64,000 nt of DNA from assembly GCA_025200525.1 (NCBI GenBank), contig CM045761.1, forward strand, positions 78,521,551-78,585,550, in the 5' to 3' direction. The stretch comes from Camellia lanceoleosa (Eukaryota; Streptophyta; Magnoliopsida; Ericales; Theaceae). Within the stretch, counting starts at the first letter, position 1. Each line of letters opens with the position of its first letter. Below are positions 1-13,400 of the stretch, in pieces. The notes beneath the pieces were generated by a model. The model ran no database searches and had not been told where the DNA came from. It was given only the letters and a program-made list of their open reading frames with translations. Both the position numbers and the translations under genes were made by a program.

Positions 1-2494
1 TTGAGTTTTGGGACTACCATATTTGATTTTAAAAGTTGGTTTGGGGCTGCCACATGTCTATCTTGTATATGCTTAAGAATCCCTTTGTATGCCTTCTAAA
101 GGAACCCCTTATTTGTGCATGTGTTGGCTATATTTCCATGGTTATTTGGGCATACTTTGGCATGTTTTATTCATTAATTTTTTCTGGTTTGATGAGTGCT
201 CATTTTCTTCATGTACTTTCCATGTAATCCATGTTTGATAGTCAAAATTGCATGCTAATTTAAGCCATCTTTCTAGCAATTTTTGGCCATGATTTGAACT
301 AAGAAAATGCATGTTTTGGGACTGTCTTGACTCTGTCTTTACATTTCACGTTCAAATAATGTATGCTTTGTATAGTTATAAGTCATTCCATGTGCCTAAT
401 TTTGTGTTTCGGGGTCCATCTCATGCATCGGGTGCCATGTTTCCATGTTTCGGTGCTGTTTAGCATCATGTTTTAGTGCTGAAGTTTTCATGTTTGCATA
501 TCATGTTCCACGCCTTACCATGCTTTGGTAGAGTGGCATTCGTGCCTTAGGTTCGGTCCTCGGTTTGCGTGTATGCGTGCATGCGTCTCGAGTGTCTCAT
601 TTTCATCTCATGGCCGCTGATGTGAGTGTGGCTGAGGTGCACTCATTTTGGCGTAAGTCCATCATGCATTGCGTATGCCATTTCGATTCATAGCATTGTG
701 TATGCTAGGTTGCATGTTAGAGCATCGTGTACGCCATGTTACATCGTGTATCGTGTATGTCATCTCGTAGCATTGTGTATGCTAGGTTGTATATTAGTTG
801 CATTCATGCATGTCATGCATATTGCATTGTGTTTGGTATAGGAGTTAGCCCGAGCATGGGAAACGAGGTACGTTTCGTACTCCGAGTGACGGAACGTGTC
901 TCAATTCCCCAGTCACCGACACTCTGGATTATCCATGATGGAGTCTTGGTCTTGTTGTATTTATATGTGTATTCATTTCATATTGAGTTGTGCAATTCGA
1001 CTCCTCGGCCATCATGCATCGAGATGCGTGATTGGTGGCACGAAGATCGAGGCATGCGTATATATGTGAAAATATATTGCCATACCGCTTTCCTGCTCTC
1101 TGTTGCAGCAAATCAAGAATCAGCAGCCTTCCGGAGTTTGGCACGCTTTCCAAGAACAATTGCAAACAAAGGCTAATTGGGACATCGCAGTGGATTTCCG
1201 CGTGAGGCAACCCGAACATACATCATTCATCATCCGGATCAGAGTCGAGGCAGTCCCTGGCTTGCATGCCAACTTATTGCTTTCCTAGTTAAGTTTGTTA
1301 ATTAATTAGGATTTTGTATTTATTCGGACTATACTATTTATTCGGGACTATATTATTTATTTGGACCCTCCATGCGAGGGCAATGTTGTAATAAGTGTGT
1401 GTGCGTGTGATGTATGTCTTCCAACCCCACGTCTTTCTCCCTTTTATTTACCAGCTCATGGTGGTTAGATTAGGGCATGTTTCAAATAGCATATAGTATG
1501 ATAGCATGTTTGCATTCATTTATCTATCTTGCATGCACCGGGCTCGGCGCATCATAACTCACTGCATTGTATTTTAATTTCAAGTTAAATACGTGTTAGC
1601 TGTAGCATTCCATATGCCATGTTTAGAATAGTCGAGCCTGCTATAGTTGCATTTTTGCATGTGTTGCATTAGGCATTTCTGTATAGTTAGGATCATGCAT
1701 GGATTTCTAATTAGCTTCTGTTTTGGCTTGGAGTACTCGGTAAGTTTTACGCTTTAGCATCCTTGCATGAGTGTGAGTGACTGCCATGATAGCATGCTTA
1801 CCATGAGGCTATGTGCTTATGTGATATACCTGCTTGAATGTCTGTGGGTGAAGGTTGGATTATTTGGATTGGGACAAATCATCAACTGTGAGTTTTAAGT
1901 CCACTTGATAGTGGCAAAACCATCTTTTCTAAGCCCAACTGAGGGTGGCAAAATCTGCATTTTAAGCCTACCTGCGAGTAGCAAACTATCTTTCAAAAGC
2001 AAACATGAAATGTTTTTTTCCAATTCAGACGATCCGGTCTATACTTGTATGCTGTGCGCATCACATAGTAAATCTAGGCTAATAACCAGAATAAGAACGT
2101 ACAATGTTTTAAAAACTAGATATCATGGTTAGTAGAGGCCGATCTTTGATCGGGCGAGCGGGGGTGCTCACGAAGTGACCTTCCCCAATCGTACCCAAGT
2201 TCCCGAGCTGAGGTAACTTTGGTGATGACGGACACGTGGCCTTAGGCAAACGAGTCAGGGTTTCCTAAATTTCCCCCCAAAAAAAATAAAATATTTAGGT
2301 GGCGACTTTGTATCTGGCAAAGCAGTCCATGTTTGGCACTTCTTTCAAAAATCTGTTTTCTCAAAATGATTTGCCGGATTTGGACTCTTTTGTTCAGATT
2401 AAGAACCGTGACATTTGAGTCCTGAACTGTAGTAAGCCCAAGACGAACGGAACGGGGGGACCCATCCCTCCCGAGGCATTCGGGGACGTCTACA
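1..2494 (+). mobile_element. Element A 5' LTR, left part outside the window
   Basis: From about position 300 this stretch is collinear with the two LTRs of element B (about 50700-52826 and 61765-63873), including the CCAGTCACCGACACTC block near 910. It therefore belongs to the same LTR subfamily. It ends in CGTCTACA at 2494 and is followed by the primer-binding site. The LTR start is not in the window. Its tail (about 2110-2420) carries the segment common to all seven LTRs here, with GACACGTGGC near 2229 and GGTGGCGACT near 2298. A pyrimidine-rich run ending in TTGCAG at 1108 looks like a splice acceptor. ORFs here are short and not shared between copies, so I call none coding. Confidence 0.92.
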
Positions 2495-2499
2495 GTTTC

Positions 2500-2517
2500 T
2501 GGCGACTCTGCTGGGGA
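2500..2517 (+). other. Primer-binding site of element A (tRNA-Arg)
   Basis: TGGCGACTCTGCTGGGGA lies 5 bases after the LTR end. With one mismatch (T for C at base 10) it is complementary to the 3' end of plant tRNA-Arg(ACG) including CCA. Use of tRNA-Arg is the known habit of Ogre/Tat elements. Element B carries the exact version. Confidence 0.9.
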
Positions 2518-3304
2518 ATTAGAGAACTTGACTCGAACTCATGATATCTGGTTTTGACTACACTTGTGTGTTTCTTTGCATTGCATCTGCATCGGTGCGC
2601 CTAGGACACCGTGTTTGCCATCTGCTATTCCTGAACGGTTTGTCGGAGGCTTGTCTTGTCAAGGCATGACCATAAGGTTGACCGGTTGTGGGCTCTGCAA
2701 GTATGGGAACACAAACCCCGGTTTTACCGGGGCATCCTTTTTGACCATTCAACCTAGTGCACATTCGGATCCATAGTGACCATTCCAAACTAGGACAGGT
2801 TGCTTACCCAATAGGTTGTTTGAAACCGTTGCGTGCATAGTGAAACCCTTGCTCCTGACAAAATAGGACAGGGAAACCCTACCCCAACATAGGGGTGTTT
2901 TGGCTCTCACTTATCTGTTATGTGCTTTTAGAGTGCGTCTCTACAGAGAATGCATACATCAGTTTATGAGTTTGGGAATCAGGCCTGTGGGCATTAGTTA
3001 GTGTTTGAGAATCAGTTATCTGCGGGTATCAGATTCGGTTTTCGGGGACAGTGATTCAGGGATAATGATCAGTGTTTGAGAACAGTGTGTATTCAGCTTA
3101 TCGACCGTGTGATGTTATGCCCAGCCGTGTGTTGTGTATTTATTTTAAGTTGTATGCTGTTCGTTTATCTGGTTGTTTTATTTCCTTATTGCTTTATTTA
3201 TCTTTTTGCTAGGAGGGTTTTAGCACAATTGCTTCAAACCCAGCAGATACCCTCCAAGCACTTTGGACAAGAGGTCATCGGCTCAATCAATCTGAGGATC
3301 GGTT
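2518..3304 (+). other. Untranslated leader of element A with conserved stem-loops
   Basis: This is non-coding leader between PBS and gag. It is collinear with the leaders of C (31427-32100) and B (52850-53700). Two hairpins are conserved: CCCCGGTTTTACCGGGG at 2716-2732 and ACCCCAACATAGGGGT at 2881-2896. The stretch around 2800-2910 is close to identical in all three elements. Conservation in a non-coding leader fits a packaging or dimerisation signal, but that is inference. Several short ORFs here are not preserved between copies. Confidence 0.7.
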
Positions 3305-3886
3305 GTGAGCGGCGATGTTCCATTCTCTACCCCGATTATCGAGAAAAAGGCCGAGAAGGCGTGGTGTGTAATCGGCAGAGGTTACGAACGATGGCCTACC
3401 CTAGCGATGAAGTCGGTCGAGGTCTTAGTTTACGCCATAGAGATACACATACCGGTCGATCAGCAGATCGAAATTTGGCGGGATGGAAGAAATGATGCGG
3501 CAGCTCAAGAGAGCATGAAGCAAATGCAAGAGAACGCTGTCATGGCGGAGTTCGCTAAAGCAATGAGCCACAATCATGGCCCGAAGAAGCGAGCTAATTA
3601 CGGCTCTAGCGACAAGCGGGAAGTCGACCTCACCCAAACCCTTCCCACCAGAGTCCCTACTGCAGAGCAAACACCAATTGTCCAAAATGTCCTGCCAAAC
3701 ATCCAAAACAACTTGCCAAATGTCCAGAACATCCAGGAGGACACGGATATTCCAACGGGGCCAGCTCCGCCCCCCACTTCCGCCTCAACTATCCAAAACC
3801 CATACACCCGCCAACCACCCGGACTCTCCTTTCGAGTTCGAAATAGATCATACAGCACTGAAATTGAGCAAGCTCGAGAAGCTATT
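3305..3886 (+). pseudogene. gag: Element A gag, N-terminal part, interrupted by solo LTR S1
   Basis: This is the N-terminal part of the Gag structural polyprotein, which would assemble the cytoplasmic particle around element RNA. It contains a Gln/Glu-rich probable coiled coil, then a proline-rich linker with EDTDIP (compare DDTDIP in B) and a segment ending in KLEKLF. Reading changes frame near 3775: EDTDIPTGPAPP is in one frame and PFEFE...KLEKLF in another, so the gene has a frameshift. The first in-frame ATG that I see is at 3407; the real start may lie upstream and be mutated. S1 interrupts the codon at 3885-3886, and the frame resumes exactly at 7784. Confidence 0.8.
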
Positions 3887-6800
3887 TGTAGACACCCCAT
3901 TTTTGACCGTCTTCAAGACTTGAACGTCACCGTTGGAACACTCGGTGATTATCCATGTTGGTGTTTGTTTTGAGTTCCGTGGGTCCCATTGCCTTGTGCC
4001 TCGTGACCTCTCAACCGGTTTGTTCTGTGCTTGGTTTTGTACCAAGACTTGTGTGTTTTTGCATCTGAGGGTAGGGGGAGGCTTGTTAGCCATCCCTAAA
4101 GCCCACCGGCTGCCCCACACCTCCACCGGCACCCCCTAGTGGCCACCAGCACTTATTTCTCAAAACCTTTGGCCGGTCGGCACTGTATTATGCCGACCGG
4201 CACTCTTTGTGCCGGTGGATTGTTTTTGGCTGGTCGGTGTGACCCTTTGCACCCCAGGATGGTGCATGCGGTTGTGGTGGAGTGCACCATCACCACTCCC
4301 CATGCCCGGGTTTGCACCCTTTGCACCCTTGAACCCCATAAACCTTCTAGAAGGTTGAACCCTTGGCCAAGCTTCTTGGAGAAGCTTGGCCAGCTGTCTT
4401 AGCTTCCCTTGGAAGCCAAGACCCTCTTGCACCTCTTGAATCCCCCTCTCTTTGCTTAACCACTAAGTTAAGAGCTTTATTTTGCCTATATAAGCTCATC
4501 TCTTCCCCTTGAGTTAGGGGTTAGCCATTTTAGGTCAAAAACCAGAGCTTATATCTATATATCTGTGTGATACACTCTCTCTCTCTCTCTCTCTCTCTAT
4601 ATATTTTCCCTCTCTCTCCTCTTGTGCGTGTGTTTTTGGGCCTAAAAGTGTAGTTTTACCTCATTTTTGCACCATTACACACACCATTACACCTTAGCTC
4701 GAGATTAAGAAACTTAGAGGGTTGTTTGTTGAAGTTTTGGACTGACTTTGATCACTAGAGAGTGGCTGCTCCACCTGTTCTTCAAAGGATCTTCAAGGGT
4801 GAGCTTGTTACTTTAGTTTCCCCATTCTTGCACTAGCTTTCTACCCCTCTTGCTTTGTGTTTTTGGATTTGTGTTTAACATAAAAAAGACTTGTTTTTCC
4901 TTGCTTAAGAATATTCATCAAGGTTGTTTTGTGGTTTGGGTAGAGTCTCACCCTCTTGGGCCTTGTTTTGGCCATTTTGGAGCCTTTTCTTAAGGCCTTG
5001 TTTACTTGGTGTTTTTGATCCTCTCTGCCGAAAACCGGTGGGTTTTGATGGTGAGGAAGGTATTTTCAAGTCTCATATAGGGGAGGGACACCCCTCTCCC
5101 CTTTGTCCCTTACTTGCCTTTGTCTTTGGCTCACAAGGTAGCATGTATGCATACTTGCATTTGGCTTCATTTCAGAGTTTTCTTGGGTGTTTTAGGTCAT
5201 ATCTAACCTTTGTCCAAGGTTGGATTTGTACCCTTTAGCATGCTTCTCATACTTGCTTTGTAATGCTCTCTTATGCTTAGAAGTGTGTCATGCATCTAGG
5301 CCATGTTCTTTGCATGTCTTAGCCTAATTCCATGATGGTTTTAGTATCATTTTTCCATGATTAGAGGCTGTGGGCCACTGATTTAGTCACCTTTGGCATG
5401 CTTGACATGTTTGTTTTGTATGATGGCTTGTTAGTCTTGAGCATATGATCCATGAACATGCATTGGTTAGGCCATTTAAGTGATTTGGAGTCTTTTCATA
5501 TGCTATTTGAGTCCCTATATCATGCCCATATGTTTCCATTTACCATCTTATTCATGCTTTGAAATGTTGCCCTTTTATGCCTAGGAATAGGCCTTATACA
5601 TGCTTGTATGTTTAGAGCATTTTGGGGCTGCCATATCAAGGGATTTGGGTGTATTTTTTTTATGCTAGGACTCTGTTTTCATATGCCTAATATGTGCCAT
5701 GAGTGGTCATGTTGGTAGTGGTGGAATACCCCTTGTTTATACCTTGATCTTAGGCCCATTTGTTTGCATGCTTGCATGAGTAGTGATCTACCATTTTGGG
5801 CACATTTTGCCACTATTTTGGGGAGGTTTGAGGGCTGCTCCATTGTGGTCTAGGCCACCATTACATGCTTGCCTCATGTCTATTGCTTAATTGATTCATT
5901 AAGTGTTGTAGTATGTTGGTTTTATTGCTTGAATTGGTCCATGTTTGCATGACAATTGCATCTTGTACACTCTAGCATTTTGCATGCTTAACATGGTAAT
6001 CGCATGACACTTGGTATGCCTTGCATCTTAGTCGCATTGTTGCATCATTTGAGCTATGTTGCATACATGCATTCCATGGCTTGGCTTGGGGATTGTCAAG
6101 CCAAGCATAGGATTGAGAGGAGTTCACACTTCAAGTGGTGCAACTCGTCTCAATTCTTGGTCACCAAGACCTTTGACTAACACATGACAAGGCCTTGGAT
6201 TTCATTTGTTTGTTTGCATGCATTATCATTAAAATGCAACCTTGGTTCCTTAGGCCATCATGCATCAAGATGTATAATTGATGGCCCAAGAACCAAGAGT
6301 CATGCCTCCTTGAGTCTCCAAGCATGATAGGAGGCAGCGCCATGCTTACATATGCTCAAAATCCATGCCATGCCTTCTTTGGTTTCTTCTTCTTTGTCAA
6401 AGCATCCTCTGCGGGAATTTTTACGCGACGGCGAGAATAATGTGCCGACACACTTTTGCCGATAAACTCTACAAGAAGCCGGTGGCCAATTTAAGCGACG
6501 GTGATCACTTCCTCCATGGTGAGGGTCTGCAGTTCATGTAGAAGGTATTACGGGACTTTGGGAATTTTTGGAGGCGAGGCGGTAAAGCGAAACAGATGTC
6601 ATGACACGGGTTTTCGGCAAGTCGGATCGAGCATGCATCATTCGCACATCCGAGGTGAAGCCCCTTCTTTTTACATATGTTCTTTTAATTTGATAAATAG
6701 AAATTTCTGTAATAATTAATTTATTTATTATTCGGACTGTAATATTTATTCGGTCCCTCCGTGTGAGGGCGTAATTGTAATAAGTGTGGGTGAGTGGTGT

Positions 6801-7778
6801 GTATGTCTCCCAACCCCCATTTCTTTCTCCCTTTTATTTACCTGCTTATGATGGTAAATTAGGGCATTTTTTAAATTAGCATACCTTATGCAATACATGC
6901 GTGCATTCATGTATTTGTTTACATGCATCGGGCTCGGTTCATCATACAAACTGCATCGTACTTTCAATTCCAAATTGAATACGTGCATTGAATAAAGTGC
7001 ATTTCACGTGCCATCTTTAGGGTTAGCCGAGCCTACTCTAGATTACATCTTCGCATGTGTTGCATTAGCCATTTAACATGAACTAGGACATACATGTCTA
7101 CTAACTAGTTTCTTGTTTTGGCGCGGAGTACGATGTAAGTATTTTACGCTTTAGCATACCACATGCGTGTGAATGTTGCCATGACAGTATGCTTACCATG
7201 CGGCTAAGTGCTTATGTGAGATAAACTGCTTGAATGCCTGTGGATGGAGGTTGGATTGCCTGAGTTGGAATAACTCATTGAAATCCGTATTTTAGCCTAC
7301 TAGCGAGTAGCAATTTCAAATTATTTTCCAAACAAACGGATATGCAATGTTTGTTTCCAAATTAGGCAATCTAGTCTATACTTGTTTGTTGCGCGCATAA
7401 CATAGTAATTCTAGGCTAATAATTGGAATAAGAGCATGTAATGTTTTCAAAATCGGATATCACGGTTAGTAGAGGCCGGTCTTGACGGGCGAAAGGGGTG
7501 CTCATAGTGACCTTTCCCGATCGTACCCAAGCTCCCGAGCCAAGACCACTTTGGTGATGACGGACATGTGGCCTTCGGCACCGAGTCAGGGTTTCCTAAA
7601 TTTCCCATTTTAAAATATTTAGGTGGTGACTCTGTAATCTGGCAAAGCAGTCCATGTTTGGCACTACTTTTCAAAATCTGTTTTTCTTCAAAACGATTTA
7701 CCGGATTCGGACTCTTTGGTTCATATTAAGAACCGACACAAATCGAGTCCGAACTGGAAGCCCACGGGGACGTCTACA
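3887..7778 (+). mobile_element. Solo LTR S1 (C-type Tat/Ogre LTR) inside gag of element A
   Basis: This 3892-bp sequence begins TGTAGACACC, ends CGTCTACA, and is flanked by CTATT at 3882-3886 and 7779-7783. No PBS, coding region or second LTR lies between the duplications, so it is a solo LTR left by LTR-LTR recombination. Its start matches the LTRs of element C and S2. It holds a promoter-like TATATAAG at 4487-4494, a GCCGGTCGGCA-type block near 4160-4215, a (CT)12 run at 4575-4598, and a donor-like CTTCAAGG/GTGAGC at 4799. Its 3' end resembles A's LTR end rather than C's. Internal ORFs are not conserved in S2 or C. Confidence 0.96.
4160..4494 (+). promoter_or_regulatory. Predicted LTR promoter of S1
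   Basis: The GCCGGTCGG-rich block (about 4160-4215, with mirrored TGCCGACCGGCA) lies upstream of TATATAAG at 4487-4494. Transcription would start near 4520, just before the CT-rich tract. The order matches the other LTRs in the window. The start site itself is predicted only. Confidence 0.6.
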
Positions 7779-7783
7779 CTATT

Positions 7784-8879
7784 CAAAAAATCCCAAGGGG
7801 TAAAGGCTATTCCGGATATCGAGGACGGATATACCGATGTGGCTGTGACCTTACCGGATAGATTCAAAATGCCGCAGATTGATCGCTTCGACGGATCTGG
7901 TGATCCCATGGTCCACCTTCGACTATTCTCAGATATACTACGACCAATGGGCCTAACCAGACCCTAGAAGCTTTCGCTATTTGGCCGAACCCTGTCAGGA
8001 GTAGCCGCCATCTGGTATATGAAGTTGGAGGATGATGTCAAGCGGAGTTGGGACGAAATGGCCGAGGCCTTTGTTGCGCAATACTCTTACAACACCCAAA
8101 TTGAGATTACCACTCGTGATCTCGAAACAACGAGGCAGGAGCCCAAGGAGAGCTTCTCGGATTTCGTGACCTGATGGAGGACGAAGGCCTCAATGATGAC
8201 TTTAAGACCCACCGATAAAGACCAGATCAGGATGATTGTGTGCAATCTCCAACCAAAACTGATGCAAAAGATGATTGTGCTCCCCTTCCCCACCTTTTCA
8301 GGTCTGCACGAGATGGGGGTACAAATCGAGGATGCAATGAAACAGGGTCTGATTGACCAAGACAGGGAACAACCCCGGAGAACTTTTAACCGAAACAACA
8401 ACGCAGGCCCGAGTGGTGCTGCAGCTGCAAGAACTTCAGAGGTTAGCATGGTCGCCACCATTCCTCCTCCCCTTCCAAGGCCCATGGCAGCCACACCCTT
8501 CTCCGGTGCATCCGGAAGTAGTACCCAAACCACTAAATACCAACCTAGAGGCCAAAGAACCTTTACCCCATTGTACATGCCTTTGTCCAAAGCTTTGGGG
8601 GTCTTAATCAGAAAAGGGCATCTAAAACCCCTGGAGCCGAGGCCATTACCAAATCCACTCCCCTCCACTCACAACCCAGCCAAATGTTGCACATATCACC
8701 AGCAACACGGTCATGACACAGACCAATGCTTCAGATTACATCATGAGATTCAGGATCTCATTGACAAACAGGTGATTTTGCCTCCAGAAAGACCCAACGT
8801 TACAACCAACCCACTCCCTAGCTCCACCTCCCAAAAGAGTCAACTTTATTCAGATTGGGGTCGTATCTTACGATCCTAG
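7784..8879 (+). pseudogene. gag: Element A gag, core domain and zinc knuckle
   Basis: This continues the Gag frame broken by S1. It contains the retrotransposon gag core (PDRFKMPQIDRFDGSGDP, then a segment with PTDKDQIRM and LPFPTF) and a zinc-knuckle variant of C-x2-H-x3-GHDT-x2-C type near 8690-8735, which would bind RNA. It aligns through its length with B's gag (54096-55118). Two in-frame stops break it, at 7965-7967 (TAG) and 8172-8174 (TGA). Both can be explained by a single C-to-T change from residues conserved in the family. The ORF ends at 8879, and a different frame (PPPKRVNF...) carries on, so a frameshift near 8830 is likely. Confidence 0.88.
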
Positions 8880-10050
8880 CATCTATATCACCCCCTTCCA
8901 TCTACCTAAGCCGGAGGTGCTCCTTCCCGACTACACTGACTTTTTGTGCATGTTGGACATCTCTACAACCCAACCTAGGCGAATGGTGGCGGCCGTAGAA
9001 GACAGTGCAAGGGAGATTGGAAAGGAGGATGGAGTTGTTGAGACAGGGTTTGAGTAGTCTGGGAATTTCGCTGGGGGAGCCTACGATCCGAGTGAGTACA
9101 TCTTGTCAGTGGGCCAGTCTGAGCCAAGTATAGAATTGCCAGAGAGAGCAGAATTGTGTGTGATCCGGGGGGACAGATTTGAGCAGGGGACGGATGATCT
9201 GACGGCCGTAGAAGAGGACTTTGCCAACCTACAGTTTTTCAATGACTAGGAATCAGGAGGCGCAGCAGTCAACTGGTTTGATTATGAGGAATCGGCAGAG
9301 GCCACTGGATGGCTGGATGATCAACCAGATGTGGTGGAAGAGTTCCAACCAGAGAGCGGCGGCGAATGTATCGATGATGGCGGAAGGTCGAGAGTCGAAG
9401 CACATTGGGAGGCGCGGTACAAGAATTTCACTTTCGAGCAGGGGCATTGTGGATGCAGGAAAAGCGAACAACAAAGCGCACTAACGGTGGAACAAGAAAG
9501 ATTTGGGATTACGAGAGAATCAAAGCCAAAACCCATGAAGGAATTGAAAGTCTTTGCGGGCACGAGCGAAGATCTTTGTGAACATAAGAGTGAAAGTCTT
9601 TGCAAGTACAATCATGTCGGAGCCAGACAGGTGTCTTTCGAATGCCAATGGAATGTGGTGGGAAGACGATGATTTATGTCTTGCCCATACAGACGATGAT
9701 TGGGGAAGCAATCAACCAGATGACACTTGGTACCTCGATGAGGTTGACCACATGACAAGAAGCGGGCGGTACTTCAAGCCCCCGCACCTAGACCAACCCG
9801 AGGCATCTGGGAAGGACAAGGAAGCTGAGAAGTAGAGGGAGAAGCAAATTGAAGAGGAAGCTGTGCTGAGGCAGTTAAAGAAGATACAAGCAGACATCTC
9901 CATCTGGGGACTGCTTATGGTGTCATGAGTGCACAGGCAGGCTGTCCTATCTGCTATGGACAAGGCTAAACTCTCTATTGATACCACACCAGAGCAGCTA
10001 GTGGGATTGGTCTTTCCGGGATGAGGTTTCCCGACGTTAACCTTTTCAGA
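8880..10050 (+). pseudogene. pol: Degenerate Gag-to-protease linker of element A
   Basis: This low-complexity, acidic linker is decayed. Coding fragments in more than one frame include VVSYDPSIYITPFHLPKPE near 8860-8930 and a segment with LDEVDHMTRSGRYFKPP near 9735-9790. Stops occur at 9055, 9833 and near 9928 and 10021. The motif MTRSGRYFKPP is typical of the stretch preceding the aspartic protease in Tat/Ogre polyproteins. I assign no separate function. Confidence 0.65.
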
Positions 10051-10423
10051 TAAAGAACTGCCGTCTGAGGGCGCAAATCATAACAAACCCCTCTACATCT
10101 CTGTGGAATGTAGAGACAAGTGGGTGCCAGTGGTTCTTGTCGACACAGGATCCGTCATTAATGTGTGCCCATCGAGGACAGCATATGCAATCGGGTTAAA
10201 GCCCGCGGACTTCGTACCGACTACTCAAGTGATCAGAGCCTATGATAACACCAGCAGAGAGGTGATGGGGATTGTCAAAATTCAGATCCAGGTAGGTCCA
10301 GGACAACACAACGTTGAATTCCAGGTCTTGGACATTCCTGCAACCTTTAATTTACTCTTGGGGCGGCCGTGGTTGCACCAGGTAAAAGTAGTCTCTTCTA
10401 CTCTACATCAGATGGTGAAGTAC
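10051..10423 (+). pseudogene. pol: Element A aspartic protease domain, interrupted by S2
   Basis: This is a retropepsin-like protease that would cut the Gag-Pol polyprotein in the particle. The catalytic motif is DTGS (in VLVDTGSVINVCPS, near 10136-10180). It is followed by the flap-region RAYDN and by LLGRPWLHQ near 10355-10385, the usual C-terminal signature. The order and spacing fit Tat/Ogre proteases. The domain is open from about 10024 to the insertion point. S2 is inserted in the codons after LHQMVKY, and coding resumes at 14125-14130. Confidence 0.88.
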
Positions 10424-13400
10424 TGTAGACACCCCATTTTTGACCGTCCTCAAGACTTGGACGTCACCGTTGGAACACTCGGTGATTATCCATGTTTGTG
10501 TTTGTTTGGAGTTCTCGGAGTTCTCGGCTGCGCGCTTTGCCTCAGGACCTCCGAACTTGACTGTTTTGTGTCTGGTTTTGCACCAAACACTTGTGCTTTG
10601 CCTTTGAGGGGCAGGAAATGCTTTGTGAGGCATCCCCACATACCACCGGTTGTGGCTAGAGGCCACCGGCTGGATGGTGTTGCCACCGGCACTATATTGT
10701 GCCGGTCGGCACTCTTTTTGGCAAAATGACCATTTTGCCTGCCATTCCTATCTGATTGTTTTTACGAGATATTTTCGCAACAGTATGCCTGTTGTTTCCC
10801 CTCCATACACGTGTATGGAGGGATGAGCCCTTTGATGCCTTAGCTTGTAAGCTTTGCAAGCTTGGCTTGCCTATAAGAGGACCACTCCTCTTCTTGGCTT
10901 AGGGTTACAAAATTTTAGACATTCTTAGACAGACCAAGCTCTGGTTTTTAGGGTTAGGATAGATACACATCCTATCTCTCTCTTTTCCTTTGTGTTCTAG
11001 GTGTTTTAGTTCACATTATTGCACCTAAACACCTAGTCTTTCACCTTTCCTTGGTGTTCTCAAAGATCAGAGCTTGTTCTTGAGGTTTTTTGACTGGTTT
11101 GGAGCTCAAGGAACCAACAACTTCAACATTTGTGAAGAAAAGCTTCAAGGGTAAGAAACTTACTTTATTTACCCCTTTTTTGCACTCCATTTTTGCCTAG
11201 CTTAAAACAGTTTTTGTGCTTAGTCTATAACACATAAAAGTTCTGTTTTTTAAGCCTCTTTATTGTTTATTAAGAGTGTTTTGTGGTTTGAGCAAGTTTG
11301 ACCACCCTTAGGCCTTGAAAAGGCCTCTTTTTGTGCTATTTTGTGAAGGATCCGAAACTTTGGTGTTAGGATCTCTTCACCACTGAAATCTTGAGGGATT
11401 TCAGTGGTGAAGATGATGCCTTAGAGTCTCAAGAAGGAGAGGACCACCCCCTCTCCTTGATGTCCTTGAAAAGGACAAGTTTTGGCTTCCAAAGGAGCAC
11501 CATGTTTGGTTGTGTGTTGAGCATGTTTGGTTTGTTTTTCATGCTTATATTGCCATGATATAACATATTTCTAAGTTGGTTTTAGTACTCCTTGCATGTT
11601 TTGCATGGTTGCTTTGTAATGCCTCTTTGGTCCCTTAACATGTCTAGGTTTGTATGCCTTCTTTTTAGCATGTTTTAGGCCTAGATCCATGAAGCTTGTA
11701 TGCTTATTTTGCCATGTTTTAGCTCTGTCCATAGTCATTTGGATCAAGCTTAGCATGCCTAATATGGCCCCTTTGCATTGTAGCTTGTATGCTTCAAGTA
11801 GGTGCATGTGTAGTATGCATTGATTCCATCTTTTCAATGATTTGGAACCATTTAGCATGTTATTTCAGACCTTTTGGTATGCTTGTATGCTTGCCTTTTT
11901 TGTCTCTTTAATGCCTCAAAAGCATGTCTTGTATGCTCCCATGTTTTGGCCATTTTGCATGCCTTTGTATTTGAGTCATTTAGATGTCATCTAGGTGGTC
12001 TTTTGGGCTTAGTTTTACGTGTTAAAACTCTGATTTAGTTGCTTAAGTATTGCCATGAGTGGTTGTGCTAGGTGTGGTTCAAAGCCTCATTGGCTTGCCT
12101 TAATGCTTGGACCATTTGCATGCTTTGTTTGGTCTATCTTCGACTTGGTTTGGCACCATGCTTTGCATGATTTTCAGAGCTTTACAATGCATGCTCATTG
12201 TCTTTGTTTGGTATCTTCAAGTGTGCTTGGGAGTTGCCATGTTTATGCCTTGGGTTTGGATCATAACACTTGCATGTGTGTGTGTGTGTGTTTAGTTTCC
12301 ATTTCTAGGCACTTTGGCCGCTGATTTTAGGCCAATTAGGAGTAGCCTAATTCATGCTTTCGTCCACTCCATTGCTTGGCTCGTATGCCTCTTTGCTTAG
12401 GTTGCATACTTAACATGTTTAGCTTGCTTGCATAATCCATGTTGCATGTTAGATAACATGCTTAGAGTTGCATCACATGAGCATGCATGATTGGCCTCTT
12501 GAAGTGAAATGTGATAGAGGTTGGGCACTTTTGTGTGTTTATTTGGTTGCATGCATTTGAAATCAAAGTTGCACACTTTGTTCCTTGGGCCATCACGCAT
12601 GGAAATGCGCGATTGGTGACCCGGGAATCGAGGCACATGCCCTTTTGAGTCAATAACATGATAAAGGGTGTGTATAGTGCATAAATACCTTGAATCACAT
12701 TGCCATGCATGTTGTTGTCCTCTGCTGCTGTGAGTTGCAGGTTCTGCAGGTGTTAAGTGCCGGCCGGCACTATTTAGTGGCGGCCGTGATCAATTTCGGC
12801 CGATAACTTCATCTAGTGCGGTGGCCTCCTTCTTGGGTGGTGCTTTACCCCGGCGGTAGTACTCCCGGTGCCTGAGAGGTGCTCTGGGACTTTGGTAATT
12901 TTTACGAGGAGGAGAAGCGAGAGAAGCGAGGCAAATCATGCATGACAGGCGATTAAAGCGATCCGGCGCGTGCTGCATTTGGCCTCCATCCTGAGGCGGT
13001 TTACTGTTTAATTAGATTAATTATTCTATTTAATTAATTTAGTTGATTTGTAATAATTAATTAGCTTGCGTAGTTAATTAGTTATTCAGTTTTGTATATT
13101 CTTTCGGTCCCTCCGAGCGAAGGCAAAACTGTAATAAGTGTGTGTGAGTGGGTGTATGTCTTCCAAACCCCCATTTCTTTCTATCCCTTTTATTTACCCG
13201 CTTTCGATGGTAGATTAGGGCACGTTTATTTTAGCATACCTTATGCTATGCATGCGTGCATCCATGCATTTGTTTACATGCACCGGGCTCGGTACATCAT
13301 ACAAATTGCATTGCAATTTTCAAACCCAAATTGAATACGTGCTACTCGCGCATTTCACATGCCATGTTTAGGGTTAGCCGAGCCTGTCTAGATTACATCC

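Noticed and set aside
2500..2517. A tRNA gene remnant
   Set aside because: Only the 3' 18 bases match; the position directly after the LTR makes it a primer-binding site.
3076..3495. 139-codon ORF overlapping the gag start of A
   Set aside because: It lies partly in the leader in another frame from gag and has no match in B or C.
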